A stretch of DNA of 32,934 bases from JAFAHD01 sp035654355. Its GTDB lineage: Bacteria > Vulcanimicrobiota > Vulcanimicrobiia > Eremiobacterales > Eremiobacteraceae. Positions within the stretch are counted from its first letter, which is position 1; the number at the start of each line of letters is the position of its first letter. The translations under genes were made by a program, and so were the position numbers. The notes below the pieces were generated by a model. It was not told where the DNA came from, ran no database searches, and was given only the letters and a program-made list of their open reading frames with translations. Positions 1 through 8,065 of this stretch are shown here, piece after piece. The stretch is taken from NCBI GenBank assembly GCA_035654355.1, contig DASRXC010000079.1, forward strand, positions 1-32,934, written 5' to 3'.

Positions 1-244
1 TCCCCTCGGGAAACGGACTGACCACCGCGATCGAGACCGGCTGACCGGAATACGAGCTCTTCGTGTCAAGAGAGTTGCTCAGCGTGCCGTTCATCCCGGA
101 CCCGGACGGGATCGTCTGTGCAGCGCATGCAACTCGCGGGAGTGCCAACACAAACGCCGTGCTCAGGAATACAACGGCGCACGCGGCCGCGATCGTGCGG
201 GTCTCAGGCTGCCCGGTTGGAATCGATAGCGCTGTCGATTTCAT
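1..244 (-). CDS. Secreted protein of unknown function, 3' part beyond the window
   Basis: An open frame of 81 codons runs from ATG at 244 to the window edge with no stop. The translation begins MKSTALSIPTG and has a hydrophobic stretch (about residues 18-36, IAAACAVVFLSTAFVLALP) followed by VACAAQ, a good signal-peptidase I site. The mature part starts TIPSGSGMNGTLSNSLDTKS and looks like the edge of a beta-rich domain. The start lies 38 bases inside the 3' end of the RND pump gene, so it is probably the last or a later gene of the tetR-controlled efflux operon and exported to the periplasm or outer membrane. I do not recognise the family; an outer-membrane factor would be expected here, but the visible residues are not clearly TolC-like. 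Confidence 0.7.
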   Translation of the reverse strand, partial: MKSTALSIPTGQPETRTIAAACAVVFLSTAFVLALPRVACAAQTIPSGSGMNGTLSNSLDTKSSYSGQPVSIAVVSPFPEG

Positions 245-3200
245 GCGGTTCTCCGTGTTCGGTCGTTAGCGCGACGCCGCGACCGACCATTCGGTAGATC
301 GCTGGTATCGCGACAAGCGTCATCACCATCGATCCGGCGAGGCCGAAGATGATCGCCCAGCAGAACGGCGGCCACAAGCCGCCGCCCGCGAGTGCCAGCG
401 GGAGCAACGCGACGATTGACGTGACCACCGTCAGCAGAATCGGACGAACGCGCTTCTTGCCGGCGACGATGAGCGCCTCTTCGAGCGACCCGCCGTGTTC
501 GAGCTCGCGGCGCGCGTATTCGAACAAGACGATTGTGTGATTCGTGACGACGCCGCCAAGGCCGGCGATGCCGAGCGCTGCTGTGAATCCGAATGGACTG
601 TGCGTGAGACCGAGTCCCAAGACGGCGCCGAACAGTCCGAGCGGCACGGCGCTCAAGATCACGAGCGAAAGTCGTAGCGCGCGGAACTCGACGATGAGGA
701 TCAACTGATTGAGCATGAGTCCCACCAGCAGGGCCATCAACAGTTGGCGCAAGGATTTGGACGACTGCTCGTCCTCGCCCGCATAGCTCAAACTCACGCC
801 TGTCGGGAGGTGCAGCGTTTTGGCTGCTTTGCGGAAGTCAGCGAGTGCTGCGCTGGGTAGTCGATCCGCGACCTCAGCACTCACCGTGATGATCTTCTGG
901 CCGTCGCGCACCGTCGCCAGACCGGTATCGGTGTCGAGCGCGACGCTCGCCACCTCGGAAAGCGGCACCGCTGAGCCGGCCGCGTTGCGCACCGGAATCG
1001 CGCCCAGAGCGGAGGCGTCGTGACGCAAGCCGGAGGGGAAACGTACGACGACCGGCGTCTCGCGGTCTTCTTCGCGAATGGAGCCGGGCGTAGATCCCGT
1101 ATACGCCAGAGCAAGCAGCGCGCGCACTTGTTGTTCGTCAACGCCGGCCAGGCTCGCGCGCGCGTTGTCCACGTTGACGGCCAGCTTGGTGGACGGAGTA
1201 CCAGCGGAGTCGCGCACGGCGAACGTGCCGGAAATGCCGCGCAGCATCGATTGTACTTGTGCGGACGCGAGCGCAAGCGCGTGAGCATCTTCGCCGTCCA
1301 AGCGGATCTGGATCGGGGCGCCTACGGGCGGCCCCTGTTCGAGCTTCTTCACGTCCACGCGCGCGCCAGCGATCTGCGCCTGGGTTTGCGCACGCAGCGT
1401 GTCTATCAACCGGTTCGCCGCCGCTACATCTTTCGTGTTGACGACGAATTGCGCGTAATTGGTCGACGGTGCTTCGGGGATGACGTTGTAGTAGATCTTC
1501 GGAGCGCCATGCCCGACGAACGCGGCATAACTCGTGATATCGTCGTGCCCATCCAAGACGCTCTCGACCTGCTCGACGTAGCGCAACGTCGTATAGAGAT
1601 CGGTGCCGTCAGGCGCCGTCACATTGATGATGAACTGGCTGCGGTCCGCCGGTGGAAAAAACTGTTGCCCGAGGCGTGGGACGTACGCGCCTGCCAAAAT
1701 GACGAGCAGGAGCGCAGCGGCCGCCGTTTGCCACGCGTGGCGCAGCGCAAAATGCGCGACCGGCTGATAGAGACGGCGCAGCGTCTCAAGCAGTCGTTCG
1801 AATGAGGTCTCGATCCAACGCAGGACCCGGTTGCGGGTGCCCTCACCAGCCGGGATCGCGAACCACTCGCCGATGATAGGCGTGACGAAATAGGCGACGA
1901 GCAACGACATCGATAGCGAGATCGCCACCACTAAGCCGAGGTCATGTACGAAGTTGCCGACGCCGCCTCCCAACAAGAGGAAGGGCACAAACGACGACAT
2001 GCCGACAAGCGTCGACGTCAGCAGCGGGAACCATAACTGCGAGACGCCTTGCCATGCGGCGGTCTGGCGCTCGACGCCCTGCGCAAGCAGCCGCTCGATG
2101 TTGTCTACAGCGACGATTCCCGCGTCGACCACCATACCGATCGCGATGATGAGCGAGATGATGCTGATCTGCTGCAGATCGATGGAAAGCAGCGGCATGA
2201 CGCCGAGCGTCAGCACGATCGAGAGCACGATCGTCGTCGCCACCAGCAGGCCGTTGCGCAAGCCCATGAACAGTGCGACGAGCACTGTCGCGAACACGAT
2301 CCCCAACGCGAGGTTGGCTGTGAAATCGAAGAGGCGCTTGTCGACCGTCGTCGGCTGATCCGCGATGAACGTCACGTGGACGCCCGCGGGATAGCGCGCG
2401 AGCTCGCGCGCGACGAGCGGCCGGATTTCGGGCGTCAACTGCGTGACCGAAGATGTAGCCCTCGCCATAACCGCCAGCGCGACCGCCGGCTTTCCACGTA
2501 CGCGTACGAGCTCATCGGGCGGGTCGGGATATCCAAGCTGCACAGTCGCGAGGTCGCCGACCCGCACGGTGCGTCCGTCAATGGTGGTCACGGTGGTGTC
2601 GGCGACGTCTTGCGCGTTTTGCAGCGTATCCGGGGCGGTGACGCTGGCAGCGCGCCCGCCGATCTGCGCCGTGCCGCCCGGCATAAGCGCGTTGCGCCGC
2701 GCGAGCGCGTTTGTGACGTCGAGCGGGCTGACCGCGTAGTCGGCGAGGCGGCGCACGTCGAGATCGACGTTCACCTGCTGTTCTTGATCGCCGACCATCT
2801 GAACCTCACCGACGTCGGGCAGCCGGCTGATGTCGTCTCCGATCTTCTTGGCGATGTCACGCAACTCGCGCGCCGAGAAACCTGGCGCTGTGACGCCGAG
2901 CACGACCGGATAGGTATCCCAGAAGTGCGGCACGATCGTGGGGCCCTGGATGCCCGCAGGCAGTTGGCCGCGCAAATCGTCGAGGTGATTGCGGATCTCG
3001 CGCAGCGCGATTTCGCCTGTGCGCTCGTTGACGTAGTCATCGAGATCGACGAAGATCGAGGAGACGCCCACCTTGGAAGTGCCGGTCACGTGGTCGACGT
3101 GCGCGACGCCACGCAGGTCGTCCGCGATCTTCTTGGTGACCAACTCCTCAACGTTGTGCGTTGACGCGCCCGGCCAGATGGTGATGATCTGCGTGACGCG

Positions 3201-3326
3201 TTGAACCGTGCCGGGATCCTCGCGCCGCTGCATCGAGAACGCCGACGAGATCGACCACACCAGCACGAGCGTGAGAGCCACGAGGATTAGGCTCTTGTGG
3301 GTGACGGCGAATCTCGGCAGATTCAT
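204..3326 (-). CDS. RND-family efflux pump, inner-membrane permease
   Basis: This 1040-residue protein is a proton-driven RND exporter of the AcrB/CusA superfamily and has the usual length. A first membrane segment at about residues 10-30 is followed by a periplasmic porter domain (WPGAS near 51, as in other RND proteins), a TM2-TM6 block from about 335, a second periplasmic half and a closing TM block. TM4 reads GMVVDAGIVAVDNIERLL (about 397-414): D401 is present but the second Asp of the AcrB pair is Ala. TM10 has VTNHTIVLFE where AcrB has its Lys, so it is not an AcrB-type relay. I chose ATG 3326 (MNLPRFAVTHKSL) because the longer open frame would overlap the adaptor gene and adds an uncharacteristic N-terminus. 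It follows the adaptor by 28 bases. The substrate cannot be read from sequence. Confidence 0.95.
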   Translation of the reverse strand: MNLPRFAVTHKSLILVALTLVLVWSISSAFSMQRREDPGTVQRVTQIITIWPGASTHNVEELVTKKIADDLRGVAHVDHVTGTSKVGVSSIFVDLDDYVNERTGEIALREIRNHLDDLRGQLPAGIQGPTIVPHFWDTYPVVLGVTAPGFSARELRDIAKKIGDDISRLPDVGEVQMVGDQEQQVNVDLDVRRLADYAVSPLDVTNALARRNALMPGGTAQIGGRAASVTAPDTLQNAQDVADTTVTTIDGRTVRVGDLATVQLGYPDPPDELVRVRGKPAVALAVMARATSSVTQLTPEIRPLVARELARYPAGVHVTFIADQPTTVDKRLFDFTANLALGIVFATVLVALFMGLRNGLLVATTIVLSIVLTLGVMPLLSIDLQQISIISLIIAIGMVVDAGIVAVDNIERLLAQGVERQTAAWQGVSQLWFPLLTSTLVGMSSFVPFLLLGGGVGNFVHDLGLVVAISLSMSLLVAYFVTPIIGEWFAIPAGEGTRNRVLRWIETSFERLLETLRRLYQPVAHFALRHAWQTAAAALLLVILAGAYVPRLGQQFFPPADRSQFIINVTAPDGTDLYTTLRYVEQVESVLDGHDDITSYAAFVGHGAPKIYYNVIPEAPSTNYAQFVVNTKDVAAANRLIDTLRAQTQAQIAGARVDVKKLEQGPPVGAPIQIRLDGEDAHALALASAQVQSMLRGISGTFAVRDSAGTPSTKLAVNVDNARASLAGVDEQQVRALLALAYTGSTPGSIREEDRETPVVVRFPSGLRHDASALGAIPVRNAAGSAVPLSEVASVALDTDTGLATVRDGQKIITVSAEVADRLPSAALADFRKAAKTLHLPTGVSLSYAGEDEQSSKSLRQLLMALLVGLMLNQLILIVEFRALRLSLVILSAVPLGLFGAVLGLGLTHSPFGFTAALGIAGLGGVVTNHTIVLFEYARRELEHGGSLEEALIVAGKKRVRPILLTVVTSIVALLPLALAGGGLWPPFCWAIIFGLAGSMVMTLVAIPAIYRMVGRGVALTTEHGEPHEIDSAIDSNRAA

Positions 3327-3354
3327 GACTGAGAATCCTTTTCGATCATTGCCG

Positions 3355-4491
3355 CTACTCCGAAGAAGAGGATGCGTTGACAAGATGAACGCGATCGCCA
3401 GCTTTGGCCTCATATTGGCCTTGCGTGACGATCTCATCCGAAGGCGCAAGACCTTGCACGACGACGTGGTCGCCGTCATCTGATACGACGTGGATCGCAC
3501 GCGATGTCAGGGTCTTGGTCGCGGGATCGTACAGCTGGACAGACGTGCGGCCATCGGCGCCGGTCATAACCGCCCCGAGCGGGATGCTCAAGCCGCCGGA
3601 GCGTGTGACGCCGAGCCGGACTGTCACGACCGTACCCGGCGCAAGCATCAAGTGTGCAACCCGGATCCTCACTTGTGCGGTTCGCGACAACTCGTCGGCG
3701 GCCGGCTCGAGACGTATCGTTTCACCCGCGTAGCTGCGAGCGCTCGCTATGATAACGGCTTTCGTGCCGACGTGGATCCGCCCGAGCACGCGCTCCGGCA
3801 CCGCGACGAGCACATCGGGAGCGCCGTCTGAGATCAGCGTGAACGCCGGCGTGCCCGGCGACGCTGTATCACCGGGCTCGATGTCGCGTTTTTGCACGAT
3901 GGTGTCAGCAGGCGAAATCAGCGACGTCTTACCGAGCGTTATCTCCGCCAAATGTGCGCTCGCGACGGCGGCTCCCGATTGCGTGATCTGCGCGCGCGCT
4001 GCATCAAGTTGCGCCTGCGCATCTCGGTCGGCCGCGACAGCGTTGTCTCGCACTTGCGCCGCGACGTCGCCCTCGCGATACAGCGTTTCGTAGCGGACGA
4101 CATTCGCGTGCGCGAGGGAAGCAGCGGCTTGTGCGCGCGCGAGCTGTGCATACGCGGCATTTGGCGCGGCTGCGGCTTGCGCCGATGCGGCCGCAGCTTG
4201 CGCGGCGTAATCGCTCGCGTCAAGCGCGGCGAGCACTGCGCCCGCGGCCACGTGGTCGCCGACGTCGTAGTTCACGCTCGCGATGCGGCCGGGAATTTCG
4301 AAACTGACCCGGTAGGTGTGCGCTGCGCCAACCGAGCCTGGGCCCTCGTAGATCGCGATCGCCTGCGGTGCTTGCGGACGCGCGACTGCAACGGCTAAGC
4401 CTTGCGAGGCCGGCTGTGCGGCACGAGCTGAGCACGCGGAGAGTGTCGCGGCGGTTACGCTGACGATAAGAAGGCATAATTTGCGCGTCAT
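3355..4491 (-). CDS. RND efflux periplasmic adaptor lipoprotein (HlyD/AcrA family)
   Basis: This 378-residue membrane-fusion protein would bridge the RND permease to an outer-membrane channel. It starts MTRKLCLLIVSVTAATLSAC: a short signal sequence ends in the lipobox LSAC, so Cys20 should be lipidated. A lipoyl/barrel-sandwich half follows (GRIASVNYDVGDHVAAGAVLAALD), then an Ala-rich alpha-hairpin (about residues 95-190), the returning lipoyl half (ISPADTIVQKRDIEPGDTASPGTPAFTLI) and a beta-barrel/membrane-proximal domain. ATG 4491 was chosen; an in-frame ATG at 4518 lies in the operator palindrome and would spoil the lipoprotein signal. The gene sits between tetR (61 bases upstream) and the pump (28 bases downstream) and should be repressed by the TetR protein through the palindrome at 4511-4525. 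Confidence 0.93.
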   Translation of the reverse strand: MTRKLCLLIVSVTAATLSACSARAAQPASQGLAVAVARPQAPQAIAIYEGPGSVGAAHTYRVSFEIPGRIASVNYDVGDHVAAGAVLAALDASDYAAQAAAASAQAAAAPNAAYAQLARAQAAASLAHANVVRYETLYREGDVAAQVRDNAVAADRDAQAQLDAARAQITQSGAAVASAHLAEITLGKTSLISPADTIVQKRDIEPGDTASPGTPAFTLISDGAPDVLVAVPERVLGRIHVGTKAVIIASARSYAGETIRLEPAADELSRTAQVRIRVAHLMLAPGTVVTVRLGVTRSGGLSIPLGAVMTGADGRTSVQLYDPATKTLTSRAIHVVSDDGDHVVVQGLAPSDEIVTQGQYEAKAGDRVHLVNASSSSE

Positions 4492-4510
4492 GATGACCAC
4501 CGTTTGTCTA

Positions 4511-4525
4511 CTGAACATTGTTCAG
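4511..4525. promoter_or_regulatory. Candidate TetR operator before the efflux genes
   Basis: CTGAACATTGTTCAG is a perfect inverted repeat with 7-base arms around one central T. It lies 20 bases upstream of the adaptor start. A TTTAAT element that could be a -10 (minus strand, 4537-4532) ends 6 bases before it; no convincing -35 is seen. Nearly the same palindrome occurs at 5204-5218 before tetR, which is the main reason to call both operators. Confidence 0.8.
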
Positions 4526-4552
4526 CGCGCGATTAAAAAATTTTGGCGCATA

Positions 4553-5191
4553 CTATTTCGCTTTAGGTCGACCCGTGGCAAGTCCGCTCTGCGTGATGTC
4601 GAGGCTTAAGTTGAGGACGTCTTTCGTTGGGAAGCGCGACATGTCGGGGCAGATCAGCTGCAGGCTCACGATGCCGTGCACGTTCGCCCACAGCATGTGC
4701 GCGGCGATGTCGGGATCGACCGGCGCGATCCGTTTGGCGTCGACCAGTTCGCGGATCGTCGCCGCCACCATCATCAGCGCCCGATCGCCAGGCTCGTCGG
4801 GATCGTATCCGTCGGTCTTTTCGGGGAAGATCTCGCTTGAGAGATCCTGATTCGTCATGAAACACAGCCGGTACGACTCGGATCGCGTGAGTCCGAACTC
4901 GACATACGCTTTGCCGAACGCGCGCACGCGCTCCATCGGGTCTTTTATGGACGTAAGTGGTGCGAAATAGGTGAGCAGTTCGCCGAACGCCTCGCGAGTG
5001 AGCTGGCGCGCGATCTCCTCGCGGCTTTGGAAGTGCAGGTAGATGGTGGCCGGCGAGTACTCGATCGCTTGCGCGATCTTGCGCATCGAAAGCGCCTCAA
5101 AGCCTTCCTTGAGCACGATCGCACGCGCGGCTTTGAGGATCTGCTCGCGCAGCTCAGCTTTTTCTCGCTCGCGCCGCTGGACTATGCCCAC
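4553..5191 (-). CDS. TetR/AcrR-family transcriptional repressor
   Basis: This 212-residue regulator has an N-terminal TetR DNA-binding domain at about residues 12-60: ILKAARAIVLKEGFEALSMR, then KIAQAIEYSPATIYLHF, with the family's recognition-helix Y-HF ending. The C-terminal ligand/dimer domain (about 75-205) has a WHG-type region (MLWANVHGIVSLQL). The start is GTG 5191, preceded by GGAGAAGGGG. It is the first gene of the efflux locus, read in the same direction as the adaptor and pump. Palindromes of one sequence class lie over its own promoter and in front of the adaptor, so it most likely represses both itself and the pump and is released by a pump substrate. The ligand is unknown. Confidence 0.93.
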   Translation of the reverse strand: MGIVQRREREKAELREQILKAARAIVLKEGFEALSMRKIAQAIEYSPATIYLHFQSREEIARQLTREAFGELLTYFAPLTSIKDPMERVRAFGKAYVEFGLTRSESYRLCFMTNQDLSSEIFPEKTDGYDPDEPGDRALMMVAATIRELVDAKRIAPVDPDIAAHMLWANVHGIVSLQLICPDMSRFPTKDVLNLSLDITQSGLATGRPKAK

Positions 5192-5203
5192 GACCCCTTC
5201 TCC

Positions 5204-5218
5204 CTGAACACCGTTCAG
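5204..5218. promoter_or_regulatory. Candidate TetR operator at the tetR promoter (autoregulation)
   Basis: CTGAACACCGTTCAG keeps the length and six outer bases on each side of the palindrome at 4511-4525 and differs only in the centre. It lies 4 bases downstream of the tetR -10 element, over the expected transcription start, where a bound repressor would block initiation. Confidence 0.82.
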
Positions 5219-5222
5219 TAAT

Positions 5223-5251
5223 ACAATAGCCGTTTAGCACTGTGTTGTCAA
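5223..5251 (-). promoter_or_regulatory. tetR promoter, sigma-70 type
   Basis: Read on the minus strand, TTGACA (5251-5246), a 17-base spacer and TATTGT (5228-5223) form a near-consensus housekeeping promoter. It points into the TetR gene and carries the operator just downstream. Confidence 0.82.
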
Positions 5252-5292
5252 CCCTTAGTTTCGCGGGGCCTTAAAGACTCGGGGGAGATCGG

Positions 5293-5315
5293 TCGGGGCC
5301 CCTGGCGGGCCCCGA
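5293..5315 (-). terminator. GC-rich stem-loop after pnp, possible terminator
   Basis: TCGGGGCCC and GGGCCCCGA form a perfect 9-bp stem with a 5-base loop, starting 5 bases past the pnp stop. No U-run follows on the minus strand, so it may be a 3'-end stabilising hairpin or a Rho-type end rather than a classic intrinsic terminator. Confidence 0.5.
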
Positions 5316-5320
5316 TCACA

Positions 5321-7441
5321 TCAGTGCTTGCTCGAAGCTTCGGGATGCTTGCGCGTCAGGTTGATGCGGCCTTTCTCGTCGATCTCGCGCACCTGAACGA
5401 CGACCTCGTCGCCGATCTTGACTTCATCCTCAACGCGATTGACGCGGTGCGGAGCGAGCTGCGAGATGTGGACGAGCCCTTCTTTGCCGGGCAAGATCTG
5501 CACGAAGGCGCCGAAGTTCATGATGCGCTTGACGACGCCCGTGTAGACTTCGCCGATCTCGACGTCCTTGACGATATCCTCGACCATGCGGCGCGCTTTG
5601 TCGGCCGACGCCGCATCCGGCGAAGCGAGGAACACGCGGCCGTCGTCTTCGATGTCGATCTTGGCGCCGGTCTCGGCGACGATCTTGTTGATGATCTTGC
5701 CGCCGGGGCCGATGACGTCTTTGATCTTGTCGGGATGGATCTCGAGCACGATCATGCGCGGCGCGTACTTCGACAGTCCGCGCCGAGGCGCCGCGATCGT
5801 CTCCCGCAGTTTGTCGATGATGAACATGCGGCTCTCGCGCGCTTGCGCCATCGCCTTACGCATGATCTCAAGCGTGACGCCTTGCACCTTGATGTCCATC
5901 TGCACGGCGGTGATGCCGTCGACGGTACCGGCAACTTTGAAATCCATCTCGCCGAGCGCGTCTTCAAGGCCTTGGATGTCGGTGAGGATTCCAGGCCTGC
6001 CGTCCTTGAGGATAAGGCCCATGGCGACGCCGCCAATGTGCTTGGGAAGCGGCACGCCCGCGTCCATCAGCGCGAGGGTGCTCGCGCAGACAGATCCCAT
6101 CGACGATGAGCCGTTGCTCTCAAACGTCTCGGACACGAGGCGCAATGTGTACGGAAACGCTTCAGGCGGCGGCAGCATAGGCGCGATCGCACGCTCGGCC
6201 AAGTTACCGTGCCCGATCTCGCGCCGGCCAGGCCCGCGCATGGGACGCGTCTCGCCGACCGAGTAAGGCGGGAAGTTGTAATGGTGCATGAAGCGCTTGA
6301 ACGTCATCGGGCCGAGGCCGTCGATGCGCTGCTCATCGGAGAGCGAGCCCAACGTCGCGGCGGTGAAGATCTGCGTTTCGCCGCGGGTGAACAGGCCCGA
6401 ACCGTGCGTGCGCGGCACGATGCCCGTGCGTGCGCTGATCGGTCGCACTTCATCGAGGCGCCGGCCGTCCGGACGAAGCCCTTCGTCGACGACCATCGTG
6501 CGCAGTTCGTCTTCCTCGCGCGCCTTCACGCACTTGTCGAAATCGTGGTTCTTCGGATCTTCGAGCAGCGGGCGCACTTGCGGTTCGAGGCGGTGCCCGC
6601 TCGCCCGCGCGAGCGCTTGCTCGCGGGTGATCGCGTCAAACGCGCGGTTGCGATCTTGTTTGCCGGTGATGCGCATCGCGCGCGCGATGTCGGCGCCGAA
6701 CGCCTCGTCGACGAATTGGCGCATCTCGACTGACGGCAGGAAGAGCGGAAATTCGCGCTTGGGCTTGCCGGCTCTGGCGACGAGCTGATTGACGATGCGT
6801 AAGATGTCTTTGATGCGTTCGTGCGCGAACTCGACGGCGCCGAGGAACGTCTCCTCCGAGACTTCTTTGCCACCGCCCTCGACCATCATCACCGCATTGG
6901 CCGTGCCCGCGACGACGACGTCGATGATGCTCTTTTCTTGCTGCGCGGCAGTCGGGTTGACGACGTACTCGCCGTCGACCATGCCGACGCGCACTCCGGC
7001 CACCGGCTGTTCGAAGGGGATGTCCGAGAGCGCAAGTGCTGCGCCCGCTGCGACCATCGCGACGACATCGGGGTCCGCGTCCGGATCGACCGAGAGCGTC
7101 GTCACAACGATGTGGATGTCGTGGCGGAAGCCCTCCGCGAAAAGCGGACGGATCGGGCGGTCGATCAAGCGCGCGGTGAGCGTCGCTTTCTCAGACGGCC
7201 GGCCTTCACGCTTGATAAAACCGCCGGGAATCTTGCCGGCGGCGTACATGCGCTCTTCGTAATCGACCGTGAGAGGGAAAAAGTCGATGCCTTCACGTGG
7301 GTTTGGGCTCGCGGTCGCAGCCGCGAGTATGCAGGTATCGCCGAATCGTACGAATGCGGAGCCGCTGGCTTGACGCGCGAGCTCACCGGTCTCGATGGTA
7401 AGCGTGCGCCCGCCCAGCTCCATGCTGACGGACTCTGACAA
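5321..7441 (-). CDS. pnp: Polyribonucleotide nucleotidyltransferase (PNPase)
   Basis: This 706-residue protein is a full-length PNPase, the phosphorolytic 3'-5' exoribonuclease of the cytosol that degrades mRNA. Two RNase PH cores are seen (about residues 10-140, with FFPLTVDYEERMYAAGKIPGG at 55-75, and 325-540, with the second-core FTRGETQ and NFPPYSVGE motifs), separated by the alpha-helical linker. A KH domain with the GPGG loop (IKDVIGPGGKIINKIVAETG, about 580-600) and an S1 domain (VYTGVVKRIMNFGAFVQ) follow. The best start is TTG 7441, with AAGGAG ten bases upstream; ATG 7423 (residue 7) is the alternative. It lies 180 bases behind rpsO, the order found in many bacteria. The hairpin at 7461-7482 sits just before its ribosome-binding site. 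Confidence 0.98.
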   Translation of the reverse strand: MSESVSMELGGRTLTIETGELARQASGSAFVRFGDTCILAAATASPNPREGIDFFPLTVDYEERMYAAGKIPGGFIKREGRPSEKATLTARLIDRPIRPLFAEGFRHDIHIVVTTLSVDPDADPDVVAMVAAGAALALSDIPFEQPVAGVRVGMVDGEYVVNPTAAQQEKSIIDVVVAGTANAVMMVEGGGKEVSEETFLGAVEFAHERIKDILRIVNQLVARAGKPKREFPLFLPSVEMRQFVDEAFGADIARAMRITGKQDRNRAFDAITREQALARASGHRLEPQVRPLLEDPKNHDFDKCVKAREEDELRTMVVDEGLRPDGRRLDEVRPISARTGIVPRTHGSGLFTRGETQIFTAATLGSLSDEQRIDGLGPMTFKRFMHHYNFPPYSVGETRPMRGPGRREIGHGNLAERAIAPMLPPPEAFPYTLRLVSETFESNGSSSMGSVCASTLALMDAGVPLPKHIGGVAMGLILKDGRPGILTDIQGLEDALGEMDFKVAGTVDGITAVQMDIKVQGVTLEIMRKAMAQARESRMFIIDKLRETIAAPRRGLSKYAPRMIVLEIHPDKIKDVIGPGGKIINKIVAETGAKIDIEDDGRVFLASPDAASADKARRMVEDIVKDVEIGEVYTGVVKRIMNFGAFVQILPGKEGLVHISQLAPHRVNRVEDEVKIGDEVVVQVREIDEKGRINLTRKHPEASSKH

Positions 7442-7460
7442 GGGGAGGTTACTCCTTCTC

Positions 7461-7482
7461 GTCCGCGGTCATAACCGCGGAC
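7461..7482 (-). promoter_or_regulatory. Perfect hairpin in the pnp leader
   Basis: GTCCGCGGT and ACCGCGGAC pair perfectly over 9 bp around a 4-base loop. The hairpin is 8 bases upstream of the AAGGAG ribosome-binding site of pnp, with no U-run after it, so it is not an obvious rpsO terminator. Leader hairpins are used for PNPase autoregulation in Escherichia coli (RNase III cut); a similar role here is inference. Confidence 0.6.
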
Positions 7483-7621
7483 CAATATTCATCAATGCGT
7501 TTGATATGACGCGTTTCTTCTTCTTAATGTTTCGTGCGCATCCCTGGACGCGCACCAACGCCGCAACCGACAAACGTCGTCGGCGATTCAGCAAGTGTTC
7601 GACGTTCTGAAGCCGGCAGGG

Positions 7622-7891
7622 CTAGTGACGCAGGCCAAGCTCGTTGACGATCTTACGGTAGCGCTCGAGGTCGCTGCCCTCGAGGTAACGCAGCAAGCGG
7701 CGACGCTTACCGACCTTCATGAGCAGACCACGCCGGCTGGCGTGATCTTTCTTATGCGTCTTCAGGTGCTCGGTGAGATCGTTGATCGACTCGGTCAGCA
7801 GCGCGATCTGCACTTCGGGAGAACCGGTGTCGTTGTCCGCGCGCTTGTGCTTGGAGATAACCGAATTCTTATGATCTTTGCTGAGTGCCAT
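7622..7891 (-). CDS. rpsO: Small ribosomal subunit protein uS15
   Basis: The 89-residue sequence MALSKDHKNSVISKHKRADN... is S15 over its whole length, with the family signature DHASRRGLLMKVGKRRRLLRYL in its centre (LIMLVGKRRRLL type). It binds the central domain of 16S rRNA during 30S assembly. ATG 7891 is preceded by GGAAGGA. A strong promoter lies about 100 bases upstream, leaving a leader of roughly 90 bases; S15 often represses its own translation through such leaders, but no known fold was recognised here. The 180 bases between it and pnp contain the hairpin at 7461-7482 and a weaker imperfect stem near 7559-7585, and no gene. Confidence 0.98.
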   Translation of the reverse strand: MALSKDHKNSVISKHKRADNDTGSPEVQIALLTESINDLTEHLKTHKKDHASRRGLLMKVGKRRRLLRYLEGSDLERYRKIVNELGLRH

Positions 7892-7989
7892 TGCTGTGAT
7901 GGTTTCCTTCCGCTCACATTCGCCCGCGGGTCAGCAGTTTCGCGATAGGATCGTTTGGATCGCAGCCGACGGCCGGGGTAACGCGGTTA

Positions 7990-8019
7990 AGGATACCATA
8001 ACGCGCGCACAAGCGTCAA
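7990..8019 (-). promoter_or_regulatory. rpsO promoter, sigma-70 type
   Basis: On the minus strand TTGACG (8019-8014), an 18-base spacer and TATCCT (7995-7990) form a good promoter reading toward rpsO. It lies in the 174-base divergent region between rpsO and the secreted-protein gene at 8066. No clear plus-strand promoter was found in the same region. Confidence 0.7.
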
Positions 8020-8065
8020 ACCACGTGGTCCGGGAAACGCCGGTGCGGCGGACGAATGCGCGCTC

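Noticed and set aside
1020..3164. Long plus-strand frames opposite the RND pump gene
   Set aside because: Arg/Asp-rich composition, no domains, and wholly inside a well-recognised gene.
3327..3500. Longer RND pump start up to 3500
   Set aside because: The extra residues overlap the adaptor gene in another frame and lack any family similarity.
4489..4518. Longer adaptor start at ATG 4518
   Set aside because: It lies inside the operator palindrome and would add nine residues before the lipoprotein signal; ATG 4491 gives a standard signal with lipobox.
5324..6733. Long plus-strand frames opposite pnp
   Set aside because: They are Asp/Arg/His-rich shadows of the PNPase gene, a common effect in GC-rich DNA.
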